From Micromonospora lutea (GTDB lineage Bacteria > Actinomycetota > Actinomycetes > Mycobacteriales > Micromonosporaceae): a DNA stretch of 64,000 bases. Under the pieces are notes generated by a model. The model was not told the DNA's origin. It did no database searches and saw nothing but the letters and a program-made list of their open reading frames with translations. Location: positions 1 to 64,000 of the forward strand of contig NZ_BOPB01000030.1 of the NCBI RefSeq assembly GCF_016863535.1. Direction: 5' to 3'. Positions 56,257-64,000 of this stretch are shown piece after piece. The position numbers were made by a program, and so were the translations under genes. Every line of letters starts with the position of its first letter. Within the stretch, counting starts at the first letter, position 1.

Positions 56257-56564
56257 CCGAACTCGACCCGGTCATTCACGCCCAGGCTCGGTTGCGGGTG
56301 GTCGCCACGCTGTCCGCGCTGCCCGATTGTGATCAGGTCACCTTCCCCCGTTTGCAGGAGATCCTCGGGATGACCGCCGGGAACCTCTCGGTGCACCTGC
56401 GGCGGTTGGAGGAGGCGGGGTACGTCGCCGTCACCAAGACGCACCGGGGACGTACTCCGGTCACCCTGATCGCTCTCACCCGCCGTGGTCGCCTGGCCTT
56501 CGAGGAGTACACCGAGGCGATCCGCGCGTTGCTCGCACCCGCCGATGCCAAGGAGACGTCATGA
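56253..56564 (+). CDS. Winged-helix transcriptional regulator
   Basis: A 103-residue single-domain regulator: helices RLRVVATLSALP and TFPRLQEILGMTAGNLSVHLRRLEEAGYV (recognition helix around TAGNLSVHLRRL), with a wing KTHRGRTPVTLIALTRRGR. It is overlapped by four bases on both sides (GTGA with the membrane gene, ATGA with the ABC ATPase gene). It most likely represses this operon through the repeat at 55594-55610. Confidence 0.87.
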   Translation: MTELDPVIHAQARLRVVATLSALPDCDQVTFPRLQEILGMTAGNLSVHLRRLEEAGYVAVTKTHRGRTPVTLIALTRRGRLAFEEYTEAIRALLAPADAKETS

Positions 56565-57460
56565 TTCTCGCCCGAGCCGAGCAGGCCACCCGACGTTACG
56601 GTGACGTGCTGGCCCTCGACCGCGTCGACCTGGACGTGTCGGCCGGGGAACTCGTCGGCCTCCTCGGGCCGAACGGTGCCGGCAAGAGCACCCTGCTCAA
56701 CCTGCTCGTCGGGCTGCGCCGCCCGACCGGCGGTCGGGTGTTGCTGTTCGGTGGTGACCCGCACGATCCCGCGTACCGTCGACGAGTCGGGGTCACTCCG
56801 CAGGAGACCGGGTTGCCCGGATCGCTGCGCGTCGGCGAGGTGGTCGATTTCGTCGGGTCGCACTTTCCCGACCCGGTCCCGCGGGCCGAACTGCTCGACC
56901 GGTTCGGCCTGGGGGAGCTCGCCCGGCGGCAGACCGGTGGTCTGTCCGGAGGGCAGCGGCGGCGGCTGGCAGTGGCTCTGGCCTTCGTCGGTCGGCCCCG
57001 GCTGGTCCTGCTCGACGAGCCGACCACCGGCCTCGACGTCGAGGCTCGGCACGCGCTGTGGGATGCGATCCGTGCCTTCCACGCCGCCGGCGGCACGGTC
57101 CTGCTCACCAGCCACTACCTGGAGGAGATCGAGGCGCTGGCCCAGCGGGTGGTGGTCATCGGGCAGGGCCGGGTGCTCGCCGACGACAGCGTCGCCGCCA
57201 TCCGCGGAGTGGTCGACCTGCGCCGGGTCAGCCTGACCGTCGACGATCTGCCGGCACTGCCGGACGTGGTCCGGGTGGAACGGGACCGGGAGCGGGTCCA
57301 CCTGCTCACCGGCGACGCCGACCAACTGGTCCGCAACCTGGTCGCCGCCGGTGTGGCCTTCCGTGACCTGGAGGTCCGACCCACCTCACTGGAGGAGGCG
57401 TTCCTCACCATCACCGCCGACAGTCGGCCGGCGGACGCCGGCGTACCGACCACCGTCTGA
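56561..57460 (+). CDS. ABC transporter ATP-binding protein
   Basis: A 299-residue ATPase of the CcmA/DrrA type: Walker A GPNGAGKST near residue 40, signature LSGGQRRRLAVALAF, Walker B LVLLDEPTTGLD, switch TSHY, and a C-terminal domain of about 80 residues usual for ABC-2 exporters. It is third in a four-gene operon with the downstream permease. Confidence 0.92.
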   Translation: MILARAEQATRRYGDVLALDRVDLDVSAGELVGLLGPNGAGKSTLLNLLVGLRRPTGGRVLLFGGDPHDPAYRRRVGVTPQETGLPGSLRVGEVVDFVGSHFPDPVPRAELLDRFGLGELARRQTGGLSGGQRRRLAVALAFVGRPRLVLLDEPTTGLDVEARHALWDAIRAFHAAGGTVLLTSHYLEEIEALAQRVVVIGQGRVLADDSVAAIRGVVDLRRVSLTVDDLPALPDVVRVERDRERVHLLTGDADQLVRNLVAAGVAFRDLEVRPTSLEEAFLTITADSRPADAGVPTTV

Positions 57461-57470
57461 GGAGATTTCC

Positions 57471-58208
57471 GTGCAGTACGCCCTGGCCCACGCCCGCTAT
57501 CAACTGCTGGAACTCGTCCGGACCCCGGTTGCGGTGTTCGGCAGCGCCTTCTTTCCCGCCGTCGCGATGCTCTTCTTCGTGGTGCCGGCGGTCGGCCACG
57601 ACACCGTCGGCGCCACCTACGCCACCGCCGCCATGGTCACCTTCGCGGTGCTCAGCGCGAACGTCTTCCAGTACGGCATCGGCGTCGCCGAGGACCGGGC
57701 CCAGCCGTGGGATCCGTACCTGCGGACCCTGCCGGTGGGGCCGGCGCCCCGATTCGCCGGGCGGGTGCTCGCCGGTCTGACCCTCACCTACCTGTCGCTG
57801 CTTCCGGTGGTGCTGATCGCGGCACTGCTCACCGAGGCACGCACCACCGTGGCGGGGTTCGCGCTCGCCGCCGCCACCGTCGCACTGGTATCCGTCCCGT
57901 TCACGCTGATGGGGCTGGCCATCGGGTACGCCATGCCGAGCAAGGCGGCGATCGTCGTCGCCCAACTGGTGTTCTTCCCGTTGGCTGTCGGCGGTGGTCT
58001 GCTCACCGCACCGGGGCAGGCCCCGGCCTTCATCGAGGCGATCGCGCCGTTCCTGCCGACGCGGGGCGCCGTCGAGCTGATGTGGACGGCGGTCGGCGAC
58101 TTCCGGCCCGAACCACTTTCGATGATCATGCTCGGCGTGTGGATCGTCGGGCTGGCGGCGCTGGCCGGCTGGGCGTACCGGCGCGACGAGGGACGCCGCT
58201 TCTCCTGA
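57471..58208 (+). CDS. ABC-2 type permease
   Basis: A 245-residue membrane protein with six helices (LVRTPVAVFGSAFFPAVAMLFFVV begins the first). GTG at 57471 follows GAGGAG at 5 bases and lies 10 bases after the ATPase stop. With that ATPase it forms an exporter of unknown substrate under the control of the operon's own regulator. Confidence 0.9.
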   Translation: MQYALAHARYQLLELVRTPVAVFGSAFFPAVAMLFFVVPAVGHDTVGATYATAAMVTFAVLSANVFQYGIGVAEDRAQPWDPYLRTLPVGPAPRFAGRVLAGLTLTYLSLLPVVLIAALLTEARTTVAGFALAAATVALVSVPFTLMGLAIGYAMPSKAAIVVAQLVFFPLAVGGGLLTAPGQAPAFIEAIAPFLPTRGAVELMWTAVGDFRPEPLSMIMLGVWIVGLAALAGWAYRRDEGRRFS

Positions 58209-58338
58209 CCCGGTGCCGCCGCAGGCGGTGGGGCGTCGATGTCGTCCGGTCCGGGGCAGGTAGCGGGGCGGTCACCCAGAGGTGATCGCACATGTCACCA
58301 TGCAAGGTGAGACGACTTCGGTACCGAGGGGTGGCGGC

Positions 58339-58659
58339 ATGCAACCTGATCATTCTCGGCGCAGGCACGTGGAGCCGATCCGCTCCGGTGAGGTCGAGTT
58401 CTTCGCGGAACTGCTGGACGACGGCGGCCCGGAGAACGTCTCACCGGCGAGACTGCTCTCCTTCGACGGCGTCCGTGACACGGTCGAGGTCATCGCCGAC
58501 GAGCTGTCCCGGGCCTGGCAGCAGGCCAAGCCGACGGAGGCGACCGTCGAGTTCGGTCTGTCGCTGACCGCCAAGGCGGGACCACTGACCGGGCTGATCG
58601 TGGCCGGTGACGGGGCGGCCACGTTCAAGATCACGCTGGTCTGGAAAGGCGGTTCGTGA
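58339..58659 (+). CDS. Trypco1-type (CU044_2847 family-like) protein
   Basis: A 106-residue small protein: VRDTVEVIADELSRAWQQAKPTEATVEFGLSLTAKAGPLTGLIVAGDGAATFKITLVW, the usual layout of trypsin-co-occurring domain 1, in which one helix is followed by a beta-sheet ending in a FKITLxW strand. ATG at 58339 has GAGGGG 7 bases upstream; ATG at 58300 is possible. Its stop overlaps the GTG start of the trypsin-NTPase gene, so substrate-like adaptor and protease are made together. Compare the trypco2 gene at 37.8 kb. Confidence 0.75.
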   Translation: MQPDHSRRRHVEPIRSGEVEFFAELLDDGGPENVSPARLLSFDGVRDTVEVIADELSRAWQQAKPTEATVEFGLSLTAKAGPLTGLIVAGDGAATFKITLVWKGGS

Positions 58660-61600
58660 CCCGGACCGGCCAAGCACCGGGCGGTGGTGCGGTCGCCTCC
58701 CGTCAGTTCCGCCGACATGTGGTGCGGGTGACCGGGCCGGACGGGACGCTGCTGGGCAGTGGCTTCTTCATCGCCCCTGGCTGGGTGGTCACCGCCGCGC
58801 ACGTGGTGTACGACAGCCGTCGGCGATGCTTCCGCGAGGTGGTGCAGGTGACGCCGGCCGCCACCGAGGTCGGTGACGCCGCGGTGCCGGCCGACGTGGT
58901 CGCTCATTCCGAACCGCCGGAGCGGACGATCCTGTGGCCGTTTCCGGACCTGGCGCTGCTGCGCCTGACGCCCACCAGGCCCTGGGTCGGCCGGCATCCG
59001 GTCGTGTGGACGGCGAACGGCGAGCCGTTGGGCGACGACTGTCACGCCTACGGATTTCCGGCGCGGGAGTCGGCCGCCCCGTCGCCGGGCGCCCCGGCGC
59101 GGTTCACCTTCGAGGGGATCGACGGTGACGGGTTCTTCCGGCTCAAGGCGGGTCAGGCGGCTCCCGGCCTGTCCGGGGCACCGCTGCTGTGCCCGGCGCG
59201 GCGGGCGGTCGTCGGGGTGATGACCGGCACTCGGGACCGGGACAGTGACCTGGGCGGCTGGGCGGCGCCGATCTCGGCGTTGCTCGGCGAACTGCCCGGT
59301 GTTCCCGACGCCTTGGTCACCCGGGGGCACGATCTGCTGCGGCTCGGCGCGCAGGCGGTGCTGGCCGACCGGCGGACGTGGCACGCGGTCGTGCCGGTGC
59401 CCGAGAGCGTCGACCTGCGGCCGAGCTGGGAGGGCTTCGTCCGGATGCCCGGCTCCCTGCCGGCCGAGATGCTGCTCGCCGACGCCCGGGTCGTGCCGTA
59501 TCGACTGCGCGACGAGGATCTCGCGCACGCCGTACGGTGGTGTGAACGACCCACCGCGATGGAGGTCTGGCGGTTCGCCGGTGTCGGGGGCGCGGGCAAG
59601 ACCCGGCACGCCATCGAGCTGTGCCGGGCCATGGATCGGCAGGGCTGGCTGGTCGTACGGTGGACCGAGCTGACCGCGCTGCACGACGCGGTGCAGGAGG
59701 TCGCCAACCTGCCGCTGCCCCGACTGATCGTCATCGACTACGTCGAGGCGATCGCGATCGACACGTTGCGAGAGCTTCTCGACCGGCTGCGCCGCAACGC
59801 CAGTCAGTTGGCGCCGGTGCGGGTCGTGCTGTTGACCCGAACGACGGCCCGGGGCGAAGCCGGCAACGCGGACATCGTCCGGGAACTGGGCAAGGGCGCC
59901 GAGCCGGCGCTACGCACGATCCTCAACGGCAGCGGCGACCCCATCGCGATCCGTGGCCTGCCGCTGGAGGAACGCCGTCAGCTCTACGGGGCGTCGTACA
60001 AGGCGTTCCGACGTGCCTGGTTCGGCGAGAAGTCGCCGCCGACACCGCCGGTGCCACCGCTTGCCGGAAAGCGGTACGAGGTGCCGTTGGAGGTGTTGCT
60101 GGAGGCCTTCGACCGGGCGCTGTCCGACCAGGACGGCCCGCGCGACCGGCCACCTGTCGACCGCGCGTTGGACCACGAGGCGCGCCACTGGAACGGGCAG
60201 GCGCCGGCGGCACTGGCGGAGCGGACGCGTCGGGCCGCGGTCGCCCTGGCCAGCCTGGCCGGGGCGGAGGACGACGACCAGGCCGACGAGCTGCTGCAGA
60301 TCCTGCCCGAGCTGCGCGGTGAGCGCGGGGCAGCCCTGCGCCGCGAGACCCTGGTCTGGCTTTCCGAGCTGTACGCCGGGCCGTTGCAGATCAATCCGGT
60401 CCGGCCGGATCTGCTCGGCGAGGCGCTGGTCGCCGAAACTCTCGCCCGACACCGCGACGGCGGTCGTGGACTGCTCGCGGCGGTGGTCGACCTGTCCGAC
60501 GACGGGCAGGTCGCCCGTGGTCTCGACCTGCTCGCCCGACTGGCCGCCACCGACACCGTCGCCGCCGGGCCGGTGGCGGCGGCGCTGTTCGACCGGCACA
60601 CCCACCTCGCGGACCGTGCGGAGGCACGTGCCCGCGGCGGTGGCGATCGGCCGGGCAACCTCGACCTGGCGATCGGCCTGCAGCGGCTGCTCGTCGGCGG
60701 GGTGGAGGCACAGGTGGAACAGGTGGCCCGGTCCGGTCCGGCCGGGGACGCCAGGATGATCGAGCTGTCCATGTCGTACAACAAGATCGGTGACCTGGCT
60801 CGGGACTCGGGGCAGAGCGAACGCGCCCAGGCCCTCTACACCCGTGCGCTGGGAATCCGCGAACGACTCTCCTGGGCCCGCCCCGATGACGACCACCTCG
60901 CCCGCGAGCTGTCGATCTCGTACAACAAGCTGGGGCGGTTGGCGGCCTGGCTGGGGCAGCCGGAACTCGCGCGTGGCCTGTACGAGAAGGGTCTGGCCAT
61001 CCGGGAGCGACTGCACAAGGCGCACCCCGGCGACAGCACCTACGCCCGCGATCTGGCGGTGTCCCGGCAGCGACTCGCCGAGGCCATCCGGGAGACGGGT
61101 GACCCGGTACGGGCGGAGGCGCTGTACCGGCAGGTGCTGGAGATCCGCGAGCGCCTGTTCCTGAAGGAGCCGACCAGTGCGGTCTTCGCCCGGGACCTCT
61201 CCATCTCCTACGACGTGCTCGGTGACCTCGCTCTGGAAGGTGGTGATCCCGCACAGGCGCGGCAGATGTACGAACGGGGCCACGATCTCCGGGAGCGGCT
61301 GTCGAGAAACGAGCCCGACAACGTGACGTTCGCCCGGGATCTGTCGGTCTCCTACGAGCGGCTCGGGGATCTCGCGGCGAAGGCGGCGCAGTTCGCGGAG
61401 GCTCGGCGACGCTACCAGCAGGCGCTGAGGATCCGCCGCCGGTTACGGGATGTGCAGCCACGCAACACCGAGTTCTCCCACGACCTGCTGGTGTGCCACG
61501 GCGGGCTGGGTGAACTGGCCGTGCAGGAGGGGCAACTGGTCGACGCCGAGCGGCACTATCAGTTGGGGCTCGGCGTCGCCGAGGACCTGCTCGCCGTGGA

Positions 61601-62099
61601 GCCGCGCAATGCGCGGTTCGTCGGCGACGCGTTGTTCTTCTACGCCGGCCTCGGCGCCGTCGCCGCTGGACGCGGTGACGGGGAGGGCGCCGAGCGTCAC
61701 TATCGCCTTGGCCGTACGAGAGCCGAGCGGATGCTCGCCGCCGAGCCGGGCAGCGTCCACTTCGCCCGCTACCTGGCGTCCTTCTACGAACGGCTCGGTG
61801 AACTCGCGCTCAGCGGCCTCGGTCGGCCCCGCTCCGGCAGCGCGGAGACGCTGCTCAGCGCCGCGGCCCACGTGCGCCGTGACCTCAGAGCCAGGGAGCC
61901 GGCGAACGTCGAACTGGCCGAGGATCTGGCTCAGTCGTTGTTGCTGGTCAGCCAGGTGCTCACCGAGTCGGCGCGGGCGGCGGTGCTCACCGAGGCGCGC
62001 GAGGCGCTCGAGCCGTTCGAACATTCCGGGAGACTGAGCCGGGGCGGACGCGAGTTGTTGTATAGACTTCGGCCGCTGGACCCGGCGGCACCCTGGTGA
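58656..62099 (+). CDS. Trypsin-NTPase-TPR conflict-system protein
   Basis: A 1147-residue protein with three parts. A trypsin-like protease spans about 1-210 with H49 (VVTAAHVV), D98 (FPDLALLRL) and S173 (GLSGAPL). A STAND/AAA NTPase follows, about 270-680: Walker A GVGGAGKT with K315 and Walker B PRLIVIDYVEAI. About eight TPR units occupy 690-1130, many with the repeated pattern (F/L)ARDLS(I/V)SY-x-x-LG(D/R)LA (e.g. FARDLSISYDVLGDLA, FARDLSVSYERLGDLA). The catalytic positions match those of the 38-43 kb protein closely (S173/S176, K315/K314). GTG at 58656 overlaps the trypco1 stop. It is likely a ligand- or peptide-sensing protease switch. Confidence 0.88.
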   Translation: MTRTGQAPGGGAVASRQFRRHVVRVTGPDGTLLGSGFFIAPGWVVTAAHVVYDSRRRCFREVVQVTPAATEVGDAAVPADVVAHSEPPERTILWPFPDLALLRLTPTRPWVGRHPVVWTANGEPLGDDCHAYGFPARESAAPSPGAPARFTFEGIDGDGFFRLKAGQAAPGLSGAPLLCPARRAVVGVMTGTRDRDSDLGGWAAPISALLGELPGVPDALVTRGHDLLRLGAQAVLADRRTWHAVVPVPESVDLRPSWEGFVRMPGSLPAEMLLADARVVPYRLRDEDLAHAVRWCERPTAMEVWRFAGVGGAGKTRHAIELCRAMDRQGWLVVRWTELTALHDAVQEVANLPLPRLIVIDYVEAIAIDTLRELLDRLRRNASQLAPVRVVLLTRTTARGEAGNADIVRELGKGAEPALRTILNGSGDPIAIRGLPLEERRQLYGASYKAFRRAWFGEKSPPTPPVPPLAGKRYEVPLEVLLEAFDRALSDQDGPRDRPPVDRALDHEARHWNGQAPAALAERTRRAAVALASLAGAEDDDQADELLQILPELRGERGAALRRETLVWLSELYAGPLQINPVRPDLLGEALVAETLARHRDGGRGLLAAVVDLSDDGQVARGLDLLARLAATDTVAAGPVAAALFDRHTHLADRAEARARGGGDRPGNLDLAIGLQRLLVGGVEAQVEQVARSGPAGDARMIELSMSYNKIGDLARDSGQSERAQALYTRALGIRERLSWARPDDDHLARELSISYNKLGRLAAWLGQPELARGLYEKGLAIRERLHKAHPGDSTYARDLAVSRQRLAEAIRETGDPVRAEALYRQVLEIRERLFLKEPTSAVFARDLSISYDVLGDLALEGGDPAQARQMYERGHDLRERLSRNEPDNVTFARDLSVSYERLGDLAAKAAQFAEARRRYQQALRIRRRLRDVQPRNTEFSHDLLVCHGGLGELAVQEGQLVDAERHYQLGLGVAEDLLAVEPRNARFVGDALFFYAGLGAVAAGRGDGEGAERHYRLGRTRAERMLAAEPGSVHFARYLASFYERLGELALSGLGRPRSGSAETLLSAAAHVRRDLRAREPANVELAEDLAQSLLLVSQVLTESARAAVLTEAREALEPFEHSGRLSRGGRELLYRLRPLDPAAPW

Positions 62100-62317
62100 T
62101 CCCATCCTGCCGCCACAATCTCGGCATGTCAGGCTGGGTAGTTTCGACCGAATGGATATGTTCTTTACCGGTGTCGGTGAATCATGCTGAGCTGGGGATG
62201 ATCTGTCCGCTCGTCGGGACCTTTCACTCCGTCGGTGCAGCTCCACCCGAAGACATCGAGAGTATTCCACCCGGATCGTGGTGCCGCGGTCCGCCCAGAA
62301 AGATCAAGCCCGTGAAA

Positions 62318-62488
62318 ATGATCGAGAACCAGCAAGTCAGCATGACCGAGCGGCTCTCCGAGTTGCGACGCCGGCCGTTGGGTGAGATCCCGGTGGCCCG
62401 GGCGGTGGACGTGACCCGTACGGTCCTGCGTCATCGCGAGGACGCCGAGGGCGGCGTGGAGGTCGCCCGGTTCGGATCCGTCGCATAG
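62318..62488 (+). CDS. fxsA: FxSxx-COOH peptide precursor (FxsA-like)
   Basis: A 56-residue peptide (start ATG 62318; GTG 62312 or ATG 62342 are alternatives) whose C-terminus is ..VARFGSVA, matching the FxSxx-COOH signature (F-G-S-V-A). The body has the helical MTERLSELRRRPLGEIPVAR and AVDVTRTVLRHRED segments usual in this family. It is 12 bases before the FxsB-like radical SAM gene, the standard arrangement. The C-terminal Phe and Ser are presumably the modification site. Confidence 0.85.
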   Translation: MIENQQVSMTERLSELRRRPLGEIPVARAVDVTRTVLRHREDAEGGVEVARFGSVA

Positions 62489-62500
62489 CCCCCCGCCGTC

Positions 62501-64000
62501 GTGCCGACCAGCGGGTCACCGGGGACGGCCTGGCCGATCAGCCAGTACGTGCTGAAGGTCCACAGCCGGTGTGATCTGGCCTGCGACCACTGCTACGTCT
62601 ACGAGCACGCCGACCAGAGCTGGCGCGGTCGCCCGATGGTCATGGACACCCGGACGGTGACGGCCGCCGCCGAACGCATCGCCGAACACGCCGCGCAACA
62701 TCGCCTGCGCCGGGTCAGCGTCGTACTGCACGGCGGCGAACCGCTGTTGCTGGGACCGGAACGCATGCGGCAGGTGCTGACCGTGCTGCGGCAGCGGATC
62801 GCGCCGGTCAGCCGCCTCGACCTGCGCATGCAGTCCAACGGGGTCCGACTGTCCGAGGCGTACTGCGACCTGTTCGCGGAGTACGACGTGCAGGTGGGGG
62901 TCTCCCTCGACGGTGACCGGGCCGCCAACGACCGACATCGGCGATTCGCCAACGGCGCCAGCAGTCACCCGCAGGTGCTGCGCGGCATCGAACTGCTGCG
63001 CCGGCCGGCCTACCACCGACTCTTCGCCGGAATCCTCTGCACTGTTGATCTCGACAACGATCCGATCGCCGTCTACGAGGCGTTACGGGCCGTCCGGCCG
63101 CCCCGACTCGACCTGCTGCTGCCCCACGCCACCTGGGCGGACCCGCCATACCGACCACCCGGACGCGCCACACCGTACGCCGACTGGTTGCTGGCGGTGC
63201 ACGGACGCTGGACGGCCGACGGACGGCCCATGCCGATCCGGCTGTTCGATTCGCTCCACGCCACGGCGGCGGGTGGCCACAGCGGCAGCGAGTGGGTCGG
63301 TCTCGATCCCGCCGACCTGGTGGTCATCGAGACCGACGGCACCTGGGAGCAGGTCGACTCGTTGAAGACCGCGTACGACGGGGCTGCGGCCACCGGACTG
63401 AGCGTGTTCACGCACACCGTCGACGAGGTGTCGAGGCTGCCCGAGATCGCGGTGCGGCAGACCGGGCTGGCCGGGCTCGCGGCGCAGTGCCGTGCCTGCC
63501 CGGTCGTGACCCAGTGCGGCGGCGGGCTCTACGCGCACCGCTACCGCGACGGCGGCGGCTTCGACAACCCGTCGGCGTACTGCGCCGATCTCAAGGAGCT
63601 GATCGTGTCTCTGAGCGCACGAGGTGGAATCGAACCGGCGTCGGTCACCACGCCTGTCGATCAGAATGGCACGGACCTGCCAGACGGCCTGTTGGACCGG
63701 ATCGCCGCCGGCAGGACCGACCCGGGCGACGTCCGGTTCCTCGCCGAATCCCAGCTCGCGATCACCCGGGCGATGCTCGTCGAGGTCGCCGACGGCACGC
63801 CGGCGACCGGACGGACCGGGTGGGACGCGCTGACCTGGCTCGACCGGGAAGCTCCCGACGCCGTCGAGGTGACGCTGCGACATCCGTACGTGCGCGTCTG
63901 GGCCGTCGACGCGCTGCGGCAGCTCGGCACCGACGACGCCGTTGCGGATACCCACCTGTCCTGTGTCGCCGCGGCGGCCGCGGTACGGGCCCGCGCCACC
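62501..64000 (+). CDS. fxsB: FxsB-type radical SAM/SPASM peptide maturase (partial)
   Basis: At least 500 residues are visible, and the reading frame is still open at the window end. The radical SAM cluster motif CDLACDHC (CxxxCxxC) has C24, C28 and C31; LHGGEPLLLG and MQSNGVRLS are the usual SAM-binding strands. A SPASM region follows with CRACPVVTQCGGGLYAHRY and YCADLKELI (auxiliary 4Fe-4S ligands). After about residue 385 a further domain begins, as in FxsB proteins with a metallohydrolase-like extension. GTG at 62501 has no clear RBS, so coupling to fxsA is likely. FxsB enzymes form cyclophane cross-links between aromatic and aliphatic side chains in the precursor. Confidence 0.88.
   Translation, partial: MPTSGSPGTAWPISQYVLKVHSRCDLACDHCYVYEHADQSWRGRPMVMDTRTVTAAAERIAEHAAQHRLRRVSVVLHGGEPLLLGPERMRQVLTVLRQRIAPVSRLDLRMQSNGVRLSEAYCDLFAEYDVQVGVSLDGDRAANDRHRRFANGASSHPQVLRGIELLRRPAYHRLFAGILCTVDLDNDPIAVYEALRAVRPPRLDLLLPHATWADPPYRPPGRATPYADWLLAVHGRWTADGRPMPIRLFDSLHATAAGGHSGSEWVGLDPADLVVIETDGTWEQVDSLKTAYDGAAATGLSVFTHTVDEVSRLPEIAVRQTGLAGLAAQCRACPVVTQCGGGLYAHRYRDGGGFDNPSAYCADLKELIVSLSARGGIEPASVTTPVDQNGTDLPDGLLDRIAAGRTDPGDVRFLAESQLAITRAMLVEVADGTPATGRTGWDALTWLDREAPDAVEVTLRHPYVRVWAVDALRQLGTDDAVADTHLSCVAAAAAVRARAT

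Overview
This 64 kb window is high-GC actinomycete chromosome, most likely Micromonospora or a close Micromonosporaceae relative. That is inferred from the strong GC bias at third codon positions, many GTG starts and 4-base stop/start overlaps, and the gene families present (furA-katG, a DUF574-type methyltransferase, a xylanase with many carbohydrate-binding modules, and the FxSxx-COOH peptide with its FxsB radical SAM enzyme). I see no rRNA, tRNA, CRISPR array, integrase or transposase.

Region 1 (1-14.8 kb) is a compact biosynthetic cluster. A leftward operon encodes a two-module NRPS (C-A-T-C-A-T-TE; module 1 carries the exact serine code of EntF), an FAD monooxygenase, a PapA5-like acyltransferase, an SDR lacking its catalytic lysine, and an NTF2-like protein. 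It ends at a perfect hairpin. A P450 and a glycosyltransferase run the other way. The leading C domain suggests an N-acylated, oxidised and glycosylated dipeptide.

Region 2 (14.8-36 kb) is mixed housekeeping and secreted functions: two UlaG-like metallo-hydrolases, a Cip1-like secreted protein with a CebR-like operator nearby, a VOC protein, a nucleotidyltransferase, methionine aminopeptidase, an XRE regulator, a methyltransferase, a receptor kinase whose outer domain resembles a cellulose-binding module, FurA-KatG, a YcnI/CopCD/YcnI copper operon, a GH10 xylanase, a GlxA-type regulator and an APC permease.

Region 3 (36-46.5 kb) is a candidate conflict or defence island. An ABC-F ATPase, preceded by a short leader ORF and hairpins, overlaps a trypco2 gene. 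Convergent to it is a 1710-residue protein joining a trypsin-like protease, a STAND-like NTPase, helical repeats and a VirD4/TraG-like ATPase. That gene is coupled to a small membrane protein. A divergent 782-residue membrane protein follows.

Region 4 (46.5-58.2 kb) holds a nucleosidase, a NYN-domain protein, a drug-type ABC exporter beside a divergent two-component system, an LVIVD-repeat secreted protein, a DUF305 protein, an FN3/CBM2 secreted protein, and a four-gene self-regulated ABC operon.

Region 5 (58.3-64 kb) is a second, related system: a trypco1 (CU044_2847-like) protein, a trypsin-NTPase-TPR protein, an FxSxx-COOH precursor peptide and the FxsB-type radical SAM/SPASM maturase, which runs off the window. 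The two trypsin-NTPase proteins place their catalytic residues almost identically, so regions 3 and 5 look like two versions of one theme.
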